The notes under the pieces were generated by a model that searched no databases, was not told where the DNA came from, and worked only from the letters and a program-made list of their open reading frames with translations. Both the position numbers and the translations under genes were made by a program. Source: Daphnia carinata (lineage: Eukaryota > Arthropoda > Branchiopoda > Diplostraca > Daphniidae). Taken from it: DNA of 64,000 nucleotides. Below, in pieces: positions 25,501 through 38,498 of the stretch. The stretch is taken from contig NC_081333.1 in NCBI RefSeq assembly GCF_022539665.2, positions 8,864,971 through 8,928,970 of the forward strand. The letters run 5' to 3'. Positions within the stretch are counted from its first letter, which is position 1, and the number at the start of each line of letters is the position of its first letter.

Positions 25501-28500
25501 CACAAGCTACAAAAGAAAGTGGATTCCAACGTCCGCTGCTATGCGGACTCTCACAGCGCTGTATCTAATGTGTAACATCATCCGCTATGGAAATTCAAAT
25601 GGCTTGCACGCTATCCGTAACGGACCGCACACAACCCGATGAATTGAAGCGCACCTAATAATAAAAAAAAAACGAAATGAATGCAAATTTTTTTTTTCAA
25701 AAATTCAAGTACAACGACTGGTCATTGACAACAGCCGATGCATTCGTCATCTCAGCAAATCGCAGAAGGGATTCACCGTGATCTTCGTGAGAAAACTTCC
25801 GTGTCCTTCGAGCAACGGAGAAAAACGTAATGTTTGCTCAAGAAGGTGAAAAGAATCACATGATCACGAATATGGTTCATGGGATTCAAAAGCAACAGCC
25901 TATGCCATGTAGCTGGATAGATTTATGAAGAAAGAAAAAATGGCTGTCACGCATCCGTAAATAGAGCTCATCCTTTGGGGGGGATTGATGGCTGAGGCCG
26001 GCCAATGAACTTGGCCTGCATAATTCCGGTTGAATTGATCCCTATGGTGATGGCAATAGACCCACTCTTTATGTGCACAATGTTTATTTACACTTTTCTT
26101 GTATAAATTAAAGAAAACAAAAGGGCTGAAAATCGCGAGATGACATTGCCGAGAGAAAGCAACGTACTTCACGCCATACGGTTCAGCAGTAATGGCGGAT
26201 ATGTTCATTATTTCAATCAGCCAATGTTGGAAATATTTTCAATACATAACAAGCCTGTCGTCATATCAAGTGCGTTCTCAACTGGAACCGGCAAAAGAAT
26301 CTCTTTTTCCTCTTCAACGTTCAGACGTATGCAACAAAAGATCAACAGTTAAGCACACGAATATTGTGCATGGTAAAACCAACAGGAATTTCATTCTTCT
26401 TTAGACATTGTCGCCTCTCAAAACATTCTCCCGACTCGCCAAACGTTTTTCCTTATATTTTTTTTCATCTTTCCACACAGCTCTTGATTATTTCTTTAAC
26501 GTCCAAATAAGCAACATTATTGCTCTACTATGAGCACCTTCTCGATGTTTGAATGAGAGATTGGGACGGCCAGATTACGGGATTTAAAAAAAATAGAAAC
26601 ATAAATATTTCTGTGGTTCTATATATCACGAGAAAAAGCCGGACTACATGACATTGCACGAGTCGTTACCGTTTATGTCATTTAGCTTGTTACCCTCGTA
26701 TTCTATTTCATCAACTCGATTGTGACTGGTTGTTTGTGTTGAGGGCAGCCCACCGAATCGCGGTACCGTATTCAAAATCGCACAATATAGTAAAAGCGGC
26801 AGAGTGCAATCACCTCTCTATCCTCACCCATCCAAGCCCTAAAATATCTGGGGGTGAAGGAGGAGAACGTCCGTGTTGATGTCAATCAAAATGGGTTTTT
26901 TTTTTTTTTTCACGACCTGATCCAGCGCTATACAGAACCGCTTTCTTTAGCTTGGACCTTCTTCATCTCCTAGCCAAAGGTAAAGATTCTTGGGGCACTG
27001 GTTTGATCTTTCAGGTATAATAGTCAGTTTGATAGGCTATAGAGATACAAAAGAAACGCAGCCGTGCAGAAAGTGAAGCCCCCGCAGCAGCCTCCCTCCC
27101 CCACCTCCCCCCAAAAATGATATTTTCCTTCCCATTTATTTTTTTTTAATGTTTTCTCTGACTGCACAAGTACCGTTCGTAATGCCAACTGTATTCATAC
27201 ATTCGACCGCCTTAATGACATAAAAAAATGTGTTTAAGAAATGGCATGATTGTGTTTCGTAGTCAATGTCCTGTGTAAATAAACGAACAACGCGGAAGAA
27301 GTTTGTTTGTTTATCTCTGCGGGAGGCGAACACGCTGCAACGGTGTTAGGAGATAAGGAAAAACGAAACGCATCCACCGTTAGAAGTTGTCGCCAAAAGT
27401 GTAAAAATCTTTCCCCAGCTCAGATCAACAACTTCATCATCGAAACGTAGATTGACCAGAAAAAATAAAGAAGAGCTCGACATTCACAACGGTTAAAAGT
27501 GCACGATATGGCGTGGAATAAAAGGAACTATCGTAGCAAGACGGTATGTCGATGACTTGCCAACTCTTGTAGAAAACAAAATCAAGCCTTTCGTCGTTCA
27601 GTATTTTTTTTTTATGATTTCTTTTAAATTTGAAGTGTCGTTTCTCTTCCGAAAACTAGAATATAATGGTATAGGGAATCATTTCTTGTCCTCATAGCTT
27701 TGTGTTTTGTCGCAAAAGATTGCGTTTAATGGAATCGCGGAAGCATTCCGTCACGCCGATTTACCCCGCTTAAGTTTGGCTAATAATTTTGGATAGTCTT
27801 CGCCGTTGCAACGCTTTTCTCTCGGGAAAAATCACTTCGTACTCGCTCAACCAGCCGTCAACACAAAGAGCTTGCTATAACGTCCTGCATATCCATTAAA
27901 GGTAAAATCTAAAAAAAATATCGATGTTGGCCAGCAGCTGCCGAACAATACCGGCACAATATGAAGGATCATCCTACTCATAATGTCCACCGCTAAAGAA
28001 ACTAACAAATAACAGCCTTTATTTAGAATTCCAGTTATGTCTTGTGATGCGTTTTTTAGTCTAAGGGAAACGAAACGGTTTCAACACCTGATAGCACATC
28101 TATTGAGTTGAACACATTAGGCATGTTGACGTCGGCTATCGTTTAGATTTTCGGCGGTTTCATCACCTGAACCCGTTAATTCTATTTTTTGTAGTTACCG
28201 ACTTGCTATCATCGTCCTTGATGATGATGCTGAAATCATTGATGTGCATAATAAATTATCCCGTTCGGCAGCGCTTTAGCTTTTCATCTGAAATACCAAA
28301 GGATTCATGTGGATAAACATACGGGGTACGAATTAAGCCTTGCGGGCCTAATCTTTTGTCTGAATTACTAGGCAAAAAAAAAAAAAATTGGTCGGCGAAA
28401 TGTCTGAAAATTCGGCGCCCGAAAGGATCAAATAAAATGTTATACTGTGAGCATTCATTCTAGGAAACTAGCTTTTAATTTGTGCACGGCTCAGATGAAT

Positions 28501-30927
28501 AAAAAAAACTGGGTGAATTGTTCAGAGTTTGAGACCAAATTTTTTACGTAAATGTAACCACAAAATGCCGTGCAATGATTCGATTTTGTTTTCCGTTTTT
28601 TTTTTATCAATTTTTTCTTAAAGAGGCAGGCTTCGGGAAGTGAAAAGAGAAGCGTGTCTGATGACCAGATTGAAGAGAAGAGGAAAAAGAGTTGGTGCTC
28701 CTTTTTACATAAATGTCTATACATGTTTTGTTGTATTCCACTCCGACCTTGAAATGCTGAAATTACGTATTTAAGCGAAAAAAATGTATACATTCACACC
28801 CGTCAGTGTCCATTATTCGATTAGAATAAGAACGCCGTGCGAAGAACACAAGGTCGTTTTGTATAAAATATTTCATTATCTCGACCGGAGAGAAAAGGAA
28901 ATGTACACAATAGCGACGCTTGACCAGAGGCTAGAACGTAACAGTCCTACTCTACCTACTGAACGATTTTTTTTTGTACCTTCTTCTTCTTTTCTTAGTC
29001 GATGGTACCATCTTTTCTTTTTTCTTTTTCCTTTATTTTTCTTGGATAAACCTACAGAGGACCCACCAGCGAGTTGAGTCGTCCTTGCTCATCCTCCATA
29101 ACTTTGTTTTGTATTCAGCTATTTACATTTAATTTTCTAATTCATTTTCGACAAGAAAACGATTTGAATACGTAATATTATATTAATAATTTACAACTGG
29201 CAAATAATCGCAAACACATCGATTAAAACATTAAGATAAAATTGGGAAGTTTTAAGGACCAAACATTAACCTTCTGTTTATTATGGATGCTTTAGATTTA
29301 AAGAAGAGTGGCAAAATGTTCAAATTGCGGAATAAAACCAACTTTAAACAAAGAAGAACGTGTTCCCAAAGAGTGAATAGAAATTAATGTTACGTCCTTG
29401 GAAGGAGTTCGGATAACAGCGAAGTAGTATATGCTCATCACGAGTTTACCTGGGTGTAACCAGAACAGAAGCAATTCTTTTCCGGACACCATCACGAAAT
29501 CGGTTAATGACTCGTTTTTTTTTTTGTAATTAACGAAACAATGCTTGAATTGCTGACAATCCGAACCCCAAAGAATAAATTGAATTAAAAAAAAAAAAAA
29601 AGCTTTTTGACTCCAAAAATAGCATTTAAAAAACCAAATGTTTAAAGCTTTTTACGAAATTGAACTGACATCGAAACGAATTCAGATTTCAACAAAAAAG
29701 GGCTTTGATAAAATAACCTCCAGCAAGGTCTACGCATTTTTATTTTCTTACCCTACCTTCCTAATTGGATTTGATTTGTGATATTTTCTCTTACCTTACC
29801 AAAGGTTTGTCACCCCACACACGTGTCATATTCTTACTCTACCTCTCGCAAGTGACTTGGATTTGATCCGAGACACCTTCGGGTACCTTGCCAATAGTAT
29901 GTCACCTCGCACAGTCTACACGTGTCAGCTGCCGAGAAAGGAGCTATTGTTTTAACATTACAGTTTGCCCAGTTTTGCAAAGGATTACTTCTTTTTTTGG
30001 GCAAGTGTGCTGTGAGCGAACGTCAGCCAGCGAGACGCCAACGCAATACGGGGAGGATCTCCCCGATTTCACCGCATTTACGGTATCAGTCACGAGGACT
30101 ATCACATTAATTAAACGTGTTCGTTCCAGTGTATTTGGGTGGGGTAGTTGTACCAGCATTTGCGTTAGGTTTTTACCAACTATTGCATTAAGAAACGTCG
30201 TGAGGCAAGTTTCGATTTTTCCAGCCCAATGTTAACCAAAGGTGATTGGTGAAATATGGATTGTTAGCGTTTTGTATTCAGTAGAGCTTTTTCCTTACGA
30301 TTAGTAATTGCCGACAGTATTGATGAAATTTCAAATACGGATCTGGGGAAACCCAAGCAGTTAAAAAAGAAGACAGCGTAAGCCCACCATTCATTTCGAC
30401 AAATTTTTAGACATTTTTCAGCTATTATCATCGCAATTGGCGAACAGAATGTCGTGATGGCCTTCTTCTTTTCTTGTTAACGCAGTTTTTTTTTTAAATA
30501 CCCACTCTACGATGACAAATCAAAAATTCAAGACCGTGTCCCTTTCCCTTTTTTCTCTCCTTCCCCCTAACATGTATTAGCCAAAACAGACAAAAGGACG
30601 ATCAAGTATACCGCGAATCAAACATTCTGAAGGGGCGGAGAGAGGTGTTACAATAGAATGAAATAAAGACCACCACCTACGAATTTTTTGTTAGGAAAAC
30701 ATTTATACACAGAAAATCGTACAATGTCATAAAAAAGACACCGTGTCTAAAATATATTTATAAGAAAAAAAAGGTCGTGACCAGAGCTGGTGTCCGGCAT
30801 GGATGCAGAACAGGTACAAATAACTGATAACTTAGTTGGATGGTCGTGTCGGGAAGTGGCCAAGTCAAAAGGCGGACGGCTTATTTGTTGTTTGTTTTGG
30901 ACGGGCGGACGGTTTCAGTTACTCCAA
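22561..30927. other. 8.4-kb spacer between the two ZP genes
   Basis: No exon with recognisable protein similarity or consistent splicing was seen on either strand. The content is AT-rich with frequent homopolymers and scattered short frames. It should contain upstream control sequence of ZP gene 1 and the 3' UTR of ZP gene 2. An imperfect two-copy tandem with CACGTG motifs near 29742-29927 is listed separately. RNA genes cannot be excluded. Confidence 0.5.
29742..29927. repeat. Imperfect two-copy tandem, each ending in a CACGTG E-box
   Basis: Copy one (about 29742-29828) and copy two (about 29829-29927) share the order TTCTTAC..CTACCT, TTGGATTTGAT or ATTGGATTTGAT, TACCTT.CCAA, GTCACC, then ACACGTGTCA-like ends. 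CACGTG occurs at 29820-29825 and 29919-29924. Similarity is partial and judged by eye. It could be a small enhancer with bHLH sites or merely an old tandem duplication. Confidence 0.5.
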
Positions 30928-33900
30928 TCATTTGAATACTCGCATGTAAGGGGCGGCTGAATTTTGCCGGTTGAAATTCAGTTGCAGTTGATGTCGGCTA
31001 CTGAAACTGCCCGGATGACGGAGGCAAGCCGGATTGAAAGCTTGCGTCGGGGGGCAAGGTGACGAACTCAGGAAACGTGGAGGTGATGACGCCGAGTACG
31101 GATTATGTCGTGGTTGTTGTTGTTGATTTTTTTGGTGGTTCTTGTTCGTTTTGATGCGTATACAGACGCACACCGCGAAAAGCATAGCCGATATCAAAAC
31201 GGCAAACAGAATTCCGAAAGCCTGCAAACAAAACCTTTTTTTTAGTATAGAAACGCTACATTTTTAAAGAGAAATTTAACCATGAATAGCTTGGATGGTG
31301 TCAGACAGAAAATGGCTTCTTCGGATGAAACTTCTGAAAAATCGTCATCTGAAAATCATTTTTTTTTTAATGTTAGCTCGGTATTGTAATTAATTTTGAA
31401 GTTGTTGATTACCTGATGTTGATTTTGATGTGTAACCTCTGATTGCGTCGTCGCCGTTCTTCGTTGGCGATGCCACTCGAATTTCGACGCTATTAAACAC
31501 ATCGATTTTGTCGACTACTGCCCCGTAATTTGGGATACTGTTGATGGCTGCTGACAGATTACTACTCCGGAGGGATCCTGACCTTAATCTTGATTTTGAA
31601 TCGTTAAAACTACTGAGAGCTCGATCGCTGTTTCTGGGCCGCGTCTGGCGATTCGTACAGAAATTCATTAAAAACCAATTAGCTTAGACAGGTGAAATAA
31701 TTGAGCTTACCGGCCGAACAGCGTCCGACATATCCTGGGCAGTTAATTGGCGAATGGATCCCAAATGCCCCAAACCTTTTTCTTCCGTCGCTTTGACTTT
31801 GCTTGTGTTGGTTGCTCTTCCTTTTCTCCGGATTAGATTGCATGGGTTCTGGGGACAACACAAATTAGTTAGAATATTCACCATTAGATGGGGTTTGGTG
31901 CAATTATTGACTGCTTTTAAAAAGTGAAGGTTGAATACAAAGAGGAAGCAGGAGAAAGCGGAGCAAGCGTAACAGTCTGGAACGGAAAACTGTAAAATAC
32001 GTATTTTAACGAGACTTGTATACATTTTTCCAATTGCTCTTTGGCCTTTCATTGTCTGAGAAATTAGGACTCTAGCCGAAAAACTAACGACATCACGGCG
32101 ACAATGGGCCATTTCGATATATGTGCGTACCTGAGATACTTTGCTTATAGATCGAATTCCCATGACGCATTGATTCTTGTTTAGAATTTTCAAAACGCAA
32201 AGTAAAAGTTAATTAGTCACGATTTTCCAATTAAAAATGGCTCTTTTGAAACGGGGTTTTATCAAATTATTTTGGGAGGTTCTCTAAGCGTATTGGAATG
32301 AAAGACGTCATGACGGATGCAATGCATTCACATGTAGGCCGATTCAAATTGATAATTGCGTCTAACGTAAATCAGCCTTGTTCTAGACTTTCCATTCTTG
32401 TGTCGGTGAATCCAACTGCGACTCGTGATTTATATCCCCCTCCCCCCCAAATAAAAACGAAAAACAAAAAATAGCCGTCTGACATGTACGTGGACCCACC
32501 CAATTATTCTAATCTGAAATGTGGGTGCAACAATCTCGCATGCGGTCTAGATTCCAATGGGCTGTGGGAAAACCATAATACGGAAGAAAAGACTATATAG
32601 ACTGTACAATATTAAAAAAATGACCATACCATGAGACATTTCCCCTTGCATACGACGACGGTACATTTGAGGTGAAGATGATCGCGGTCAGGAAATCGAA
32701 AGGCTTGAAAATTAGCGTATAACAGCTTAATGGTCGATCCCGAGCGGTTGATTATCCTTTCCTGGACGTTAGGTAAGATAGAAGTGTCCAAGCTGCAACC
32801 GTCCGCGTCCAGCAGTTCTTGTTGGGATTCGTGAGAACCATCGTGAGCCACGCAACTGGTCAGCCGGGTATCCAAGCCAACTGCATCAGATGCAAAAAAA
32901 AAAAAAAAACGGGGGGAAGGGGACGAATAAAAAAGAAAATGGCAAAATAAAGAGGTGAGAGAATAGTTATTGCAGCATTTTTATTGATGGCCATCGAGTG
33001 CGTGCGGCCAATAGCAAACAAGCTGGCCAGAAGACCATCTGCTGTCTGTACTTTTTTTTTCTCTCTCTCTTAGAACAACCCGTCATTACATGTTTTTCTT
33101 TTGTTTTTGCCCCCCTCCCATTTTTTTTTTCTTTTCTTTACGTTTTGGAAATTATTACCGAAATATCCTTCACGCTCTGGCGGCGTTATTTAACGACCCA
33201 ATTATCATATTTTCTTGGTTCCTTTTTTTTTTTGTTTCTACTTTTGTTTTATGATGAAAAGTTAGTTTTTCTTTTACCGGTTTGTCGAACTCGGACAACG
33301 ACAGTGGCTTCTTGGCCAACGCGCAGGTAGGTCTCTACCGGGTTTCCGGTTGGATCCGTCCCGGCCACGATATCCATCCAGCAAGTGATGGCGTCGCGCT
33401 GTTTTGCCGACGCTGGAAGCAGTTTCAGAGCACCACTGGACACCATGCTGGGCGGCGACGATATTTTACTGTCTCGACTCATTTCCAGTTTTTTAGCTGC
33501 ATATATGCCCCACACAAATACAAATAGGCACAGTCAGGAAAAGAAAAAAACAAAGGAAAAAGAATGTTCAACTATTTGTGTGAAGGTGTACATGCACGCC
33601 ATTGGATAATCTGGGGAAATGGATATGAACCTACCTTGATAGGAGGTTAAAGGAAGACCAGAAAGTTTTCCAGACGAAGTCGTCGGGGTCAACGAGTTAT
33701 TCATCAGCGGACGGAAAGGCATCACCAGAGTGTTCTTGATAGTCGTGGCCGGCGGGCCGGCCTCGTTTCTCCGGCTGCTCTTCTCGATGGAGAAAATGGC
33801 CGATTGGCGCTGACGAAGAGTAGAAGGTTGCGTCACCGGTGCCTCTGTAATCGATTTCTCAGAAGCCAGCAGCCGACAGCGGGTCGTCATCTTCTCGTCA

Positions 33901-34892
33901 ACGGCCTGTTGAACGTGCACGTCGTACTGCAAATACAGCGACAATTCCAACTGTCTCGATCCATCCTGTTTCACAAAAAAATAGCGAATTCATCAACGTT
34001 TTGCCTTCCTTTCCATTCAGTGTGACGTTCGCTGCTGAATTCTCTCACGCATGCGACGTCTTAAGATAACGAGATTTCATATCAATAAAAATAGAAAAGC
34101 TAAAAGCAAACCGTGTGACGAGTTGTGAACTCAAAGGGGAGGGAAAAAGGACGAGCAAGTTTTGACGACGAAAAATACTTTCCCTTCGTATGTGTGTGTT
34201 TTGGACGTGTGAAAGAATTTATTCCCTCGTTATCATCAATCTCGGGTGAAACTTGGCAGTCGGAGACAAGATTTCTACAGCCACGGTGAGAGAGTTTTTA
34301 TCTCAATTTTGATATGATTTATATGAAGGAAAAGGGATGAGACTTCGCTTTCCCTTAGTCGTCATACCTCTGTCTGAGAAAAGTGGATTCCGCATTCGGA
34401 TGCGTTGAGCGCTAGCCGGAGCAGACGGTTGCCTGTGCCTTCCGCTTTACATGACGGAGTGGTGGCGAATCCGTTGGCGTAAATTAATCCGAAAAACGGT
34501 TCCTGAAGACTGGCCATGATAAGTAGGGAGTCGCCGCTACAGCTGGTTTCGACATCTATAAAACAATAGAAAAATCCGACAATGCGCCGTTAGTCGAGAA
34601 AATAAGTCCCATCCGCTTCGGTGGTTAACGTGAGTTGCGGATGAATGAAACATTCCATACTCATGAACGGATGAGTCGGCGGCTTAGTTTGCGTTGCGAT
34701 GCTATTGTCAGTTGTGGCGATCGTGCCCACCTGGAGGACAGTTCAAAAGTAACAGATATTCGCAATTTTACCCATCGTGTGTCGCCTCTCTTGCAAGTTG
34801 TAACTCATTCAAAAACTTACGACGTCGTTGAAGAGTGTTGTTATGATTATGAATAGTACGATGATCCTCCCAAAGAATGGCACCGTTGTTGT
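30928..34892 (-). CDS. ZP-domain transmembrane protein 2
   Basis: Second ZP-domain membrane protein, diverged from gene 1. Secure exons join in frame: 34555-34368, 33965-33635, 33496-33278, 32880-32630, 31848-31711, 31644-31413, 31348-31281, 31221-30928 (572 residues plus stop). ZP-N begins near VETSCSGDSLLIMASLQ, then PFFGLIYANGFATTPSCKAEG, ASECGIHFS and LELSLYLQYDVHVQ. ZP-C follows with CWMDIVAGTDPTGNPVET, YLRVGQEATVVVRVRQT, LDTRLTSCVAHDG, the LLDADGCSLD block, FQAFRFPDRDHLHLKC and VVCKGKC. A basic IRRKGR just after the domain fits a minimal furin-type RXXR site. One TM helix (AFGILFAVLISAMLFAVCVC) and a Gln/Pro/Ser-rich tail end the protein. It resembles the piopio-type subgroup in its SCVAHDG block; this is a tentative placement. 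An extra in-frame exon at 34892-34821 and a possible first exon ending at 35844 are discussed in findings; the start is unresolved. Confidence 0.88.
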
Positions 34893-37800
34893 CTGATGAA
34901 AAGAGTTAGCCGTTATGTTTGTATCTGAATAACCTGGAAACGAGGATAAAAGTAGAAGGTAAATCTATATGGCTGCACGGAGGAATATCATCAGCAGGTG
35001 ACGAAGGGGTCTAGTTCCTCTGCCCACTCTATTTACGCTTGGCAAGTCAAGGGCACCTGCCGACCGCTCTTCGACCGACTCTACAGATATTAAATCACCT
35101 ATGCTTTTTCTGTGTAACACACGACCGTGAACTATTTTCTTTTTCGTATTTATTTTTTCTCTTCCCGTTCGCCAAGTCCGGCTTGAAGCGCGTGCAAAAG
35201 GCTCACGCCTCGATATGCAAATTTAATCTCGTTTTTCGCCGCTTCAGTTCAAATTATATCTGTCCTCTCACGAAGACTGATGATGAAATCGTGTCTCACT
35301 AGTGAATAAAAAATAAATCGTTTCTTTTCGAATTACGAGTATTGAATCGTTCGTTCCTGTGGGGAAGGAAAATTCAGCTGGAACGTGCGTTCGTTCCAGA
35401 TGAATAAATAAAATGGATCGTGCAAGCGGATGGGCTCGTTCTTTTTTAGTCGAAGTGCAGGTACTTAAAGTAGACTACTTGTGTGCAACAAAAACAATAG
35501 ACCAATCACCTGGTCTTCTCTATTTTTACTGCAACTTGCGCCCGAAAAGCTGGACTTGTTGCTTGTTATTTTGTAAAAATTTTTTAAATTACGCGGTTAT
35601 TGTGGGGTAGCGAATGAACCGTTCAATTGTCTTTTGTTTTCCCCTTTTTGAATGGAGCAAGCCCTAGTCCGAGTTTGTTCACCTTTTTGCCCAGTTGAAT
35701 GGTTGAAAACAAAAGCACTTGTTTCATTATCCATTCTAGTGGATCGTACCGGATCGTATCTGACCGATCGACTAGCCATAAACAATTAAACATGCTCTTC
35801 CCACTAATGAAACGGTAATCCCAATCAAAACTGACGGACTTACTGGGGATCCTCGAACCGCAATTCCTTTCGTCGCTAGCAGCGGAGCTTTGCATTTCAT
35901 ACGAGTAACACAGAAAACGCACTGACAAAGATATCACACTGAATGTAGTCTTCCACTATCTTCGAATGCGTCTCACCGTACGATTATAACAATAGTATCA
36001 AGCGTTCTGTCGTGCTGCGCGTCGAGCAATCAACTGACCAACCGTTTGCGTTCCAGCGGCACCTGTTGCAGCGGCACCTGTTGCAGTGGCATGCAGAAGG
36101 CGGTGCGCGCGAGCCCACAACTGTCTGTGAATCTTAACGCCCACCTGCAACAGCAGTGTAGATCCCTGCTGGAGACGCCCCGATGTCTGCGTTTCCCGAA
36201 TGTGTAGGCCACTATATTCTTCACCCGAAGCAATGAGGTAACGACCCCGCTGGTGGTATTCTTTCTCCTTCTATGCCGGGTTACGTCTACCTTATATCGC
36301 GAACTGTTCTGACGAATAGTTTTTCTTTTTTTTTTTTTTTTACTTCGTTTTCTTCGTGTTTTTCTTTTGTCATAATTATTCGCCACAGGGGCCTAAACAA
36401 AAAAGAAAAAAAGCTGCTATACAATATAATCAATTGAATCTACCTGTTGTGTGTGTGTGTGTGTTTGTCTATGTATATGTGTTTCGGCCACTGGCTCTAG
36501 CCGTCGATGACCGCGTGAATCAGGGTCAATGCGCACTAACATTAAGGGTTTCCGGCATGGAACGGTGCGAGAAAAACAACAACACAACAAGAAACTCCGT
36601 TAGCGCACTTGCAATAGCCCTGCGGTTGTCTGTTTGAAGCATTAGTTCAGTACTGAGAATATTGACAAGAGGACACGGAGAGCGAAAAAGAAGTAGTAAA
36701 GTCCCGTTTGACTCGATTGAAGGATGACTAGCGTGAAAAACCAATCTAAAGCGCGCTGTGCGTGTGAACGGCTATGTCAATTTATTTGGAGATAAAAATA
36801 CGTTTGGCTCACTGATCGAAGTGGCCAATTCAATAAAGTTATTATTTCCGACGGCGCGCCTGCTTGCCTCTCTCACGCTAGGTCACACATGTGGCAGAAC
36901 TGCCATTACTCTATTTTGAAAACAAAAGTTAACGACTGTGACAGTCGTTTTTCTTTTTTTATGCATGCATATGGCAGGACCTACTAACACGAGCTGGTTA
37001 AAACACACACACGCACACACATACAAAAAATAGGTTAAAGAGGCAAAAGCTCCACTTTCGAGAAAACTTATCGAGTCCAAACAGAAAAACAAAAAAAACA
37101 AAAGCGGGTGAATGTTTTATGTGAGGAAATCATCAACCACGGTGTCTTTCGTGATCATCTGAAAATATCGCCTTCTGGGGGTAGGCCACGATGAGATCAT
37201 CATTTTTGCTTCCTAAATGCGGCCAGCGGATTGCTGCTGTGTAGGGAGGAAGATATGACTTAGAGCGCTGCTTGTGTGCGGTCACCGTCTATCCATCGAT
37301 CAGCGAAGATTAGATCAGCCGTCGCAAGTCGAATGGAAAATAAGAAAACGGTTGGCGGTTCGTGTTCTATCCGTCTTGAGCTTTCCTTGAAGGTAAAGTA
37401 ATGAGCACAGCGAACCAGTCTTTGTCTTCCCCGTGGAAACTAGAAAACTAGTTGGAAGAGTATGTTGGGTCCAACTATAGGCTATTTGATAATCCTTTGG
37501 AGGCTTACAACCAAACACAATTGAGGAAGACCGTAGACATCTGTTATTCATCTTCTTTTGTTAGTTTTTTCCCCCTTTCTTCGTAGCCTTGACATTGCGT
37601 GTTTTATTCCCTATTTTATGAACAATTCCGTCCGAGTTTCCCTTTTCTCGTTTTCTGACCATGTTTTTTTTTTCCCTTTAGAAGTCCGGACACGATTAGT
37701 TCCCATAGAATTAAGAGTATCCAACCATCGCACACACATGCATACAAATACAAGTGAAACAGCTTCAAAAGCCTCCGTGAGAAAACTTTCTCCCAATTCC

Positions 37801-38498
37801 TACATGAGGCAATCAACCAACTTCCCGTCTCTTACCGGATGACGGGCTTCAAGTTCACATCACACGAAACAATATTGCACTTTTTATTTCTTTTACATGA
37901 AACACTAAACATCGGCTAACTTGTTTTGGTTGCCATATTGTTGATATCTTTTTGGTCTGATTCACAGCGACTAACACTCTGCTCGTATGATCAATTCACA
38001 CGATCAGAGACAAACTGTTGCAGAGTCTTGTCGAGAAAAGGGGGAAATAAAACAATACCAAATACAAAATAGGCTGCAAACAAACACGATATCGCTTTGG
38101 TTGCCATTTTAGCAATAAACCAAATAGACCCTTCCCCAAAACGATGGCCAGCTTGCGGGCCGACAGGAAAACCTGAACGGTCCTCTCCTTGTCTAACGGT
38201 ATCTTTTAAGCTTCGTTGTTCAATGATCACCAGAACAGTTTAACCAGCCGACTACTAAACGATCGTTACTTTCTTTTACGCTTCATCAATTTTTAATTGA
38301 ATTAAAGTGAAAAATTAAATGTTTAAAACATTGAAACCAGAAAAACAGGAACTGACTCGTACTACTAATACGGTACTTCAACATGAGTAATGTATTAAAT
38401 TGGCGCCACGGGAGAATTCACAAAGAGCGTCATATCCCTTTTCCCTTTCGCATAACTGAACTGATATTAGTAATAATTTTATGCGTCATTTTCAACAG
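34893..38498. other. Spacer with possible 5' exon of ZP gene 2
   Basis: A minus-strand stretch 35895-35844 carries Met codons and ends in a good donor (CCCA/GTAAGT). It can splice to 34892 and may be the first exon of ZP gene 2. A 15-base tandem (CAGCGGCACCTGTTG, about 2.5 copies) lies at 36053-36092, and a (GT)n run lies near 36448-36465. A minus-strand frame at 38106-37991 starting MATKAISCLFAAYFV looks signal-peptide-like but is unsupported. No other gene is seen. Confidence 0.5.
36053..36092. repeat. Short tandem repeat, 15-base unit
   Basis: The unit CAGCGGCACCTGTTG occurs twice and then partly with one change (CAGTGGCA). On the minus strand it reads as repeated QQVPL within an unsupported frame. 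It is probably a simple repeat in non-coding DNA. Confidence 0.8.

Noticed and set aside
29888-30235. 115-codon plus-strand frame in the ZP spacer
   Set aside because: Overlapping frames on both strands, no recognisable domain, and it covers the tandem E-box repeat; likely chance.
37991-38106. Small signal-peptide-like protein MATKAISCLFAAYFV on the minus strand
   Set aside because: Only 38 residues, unrecognised, with no supporting splice or promoter signals; left as a note.
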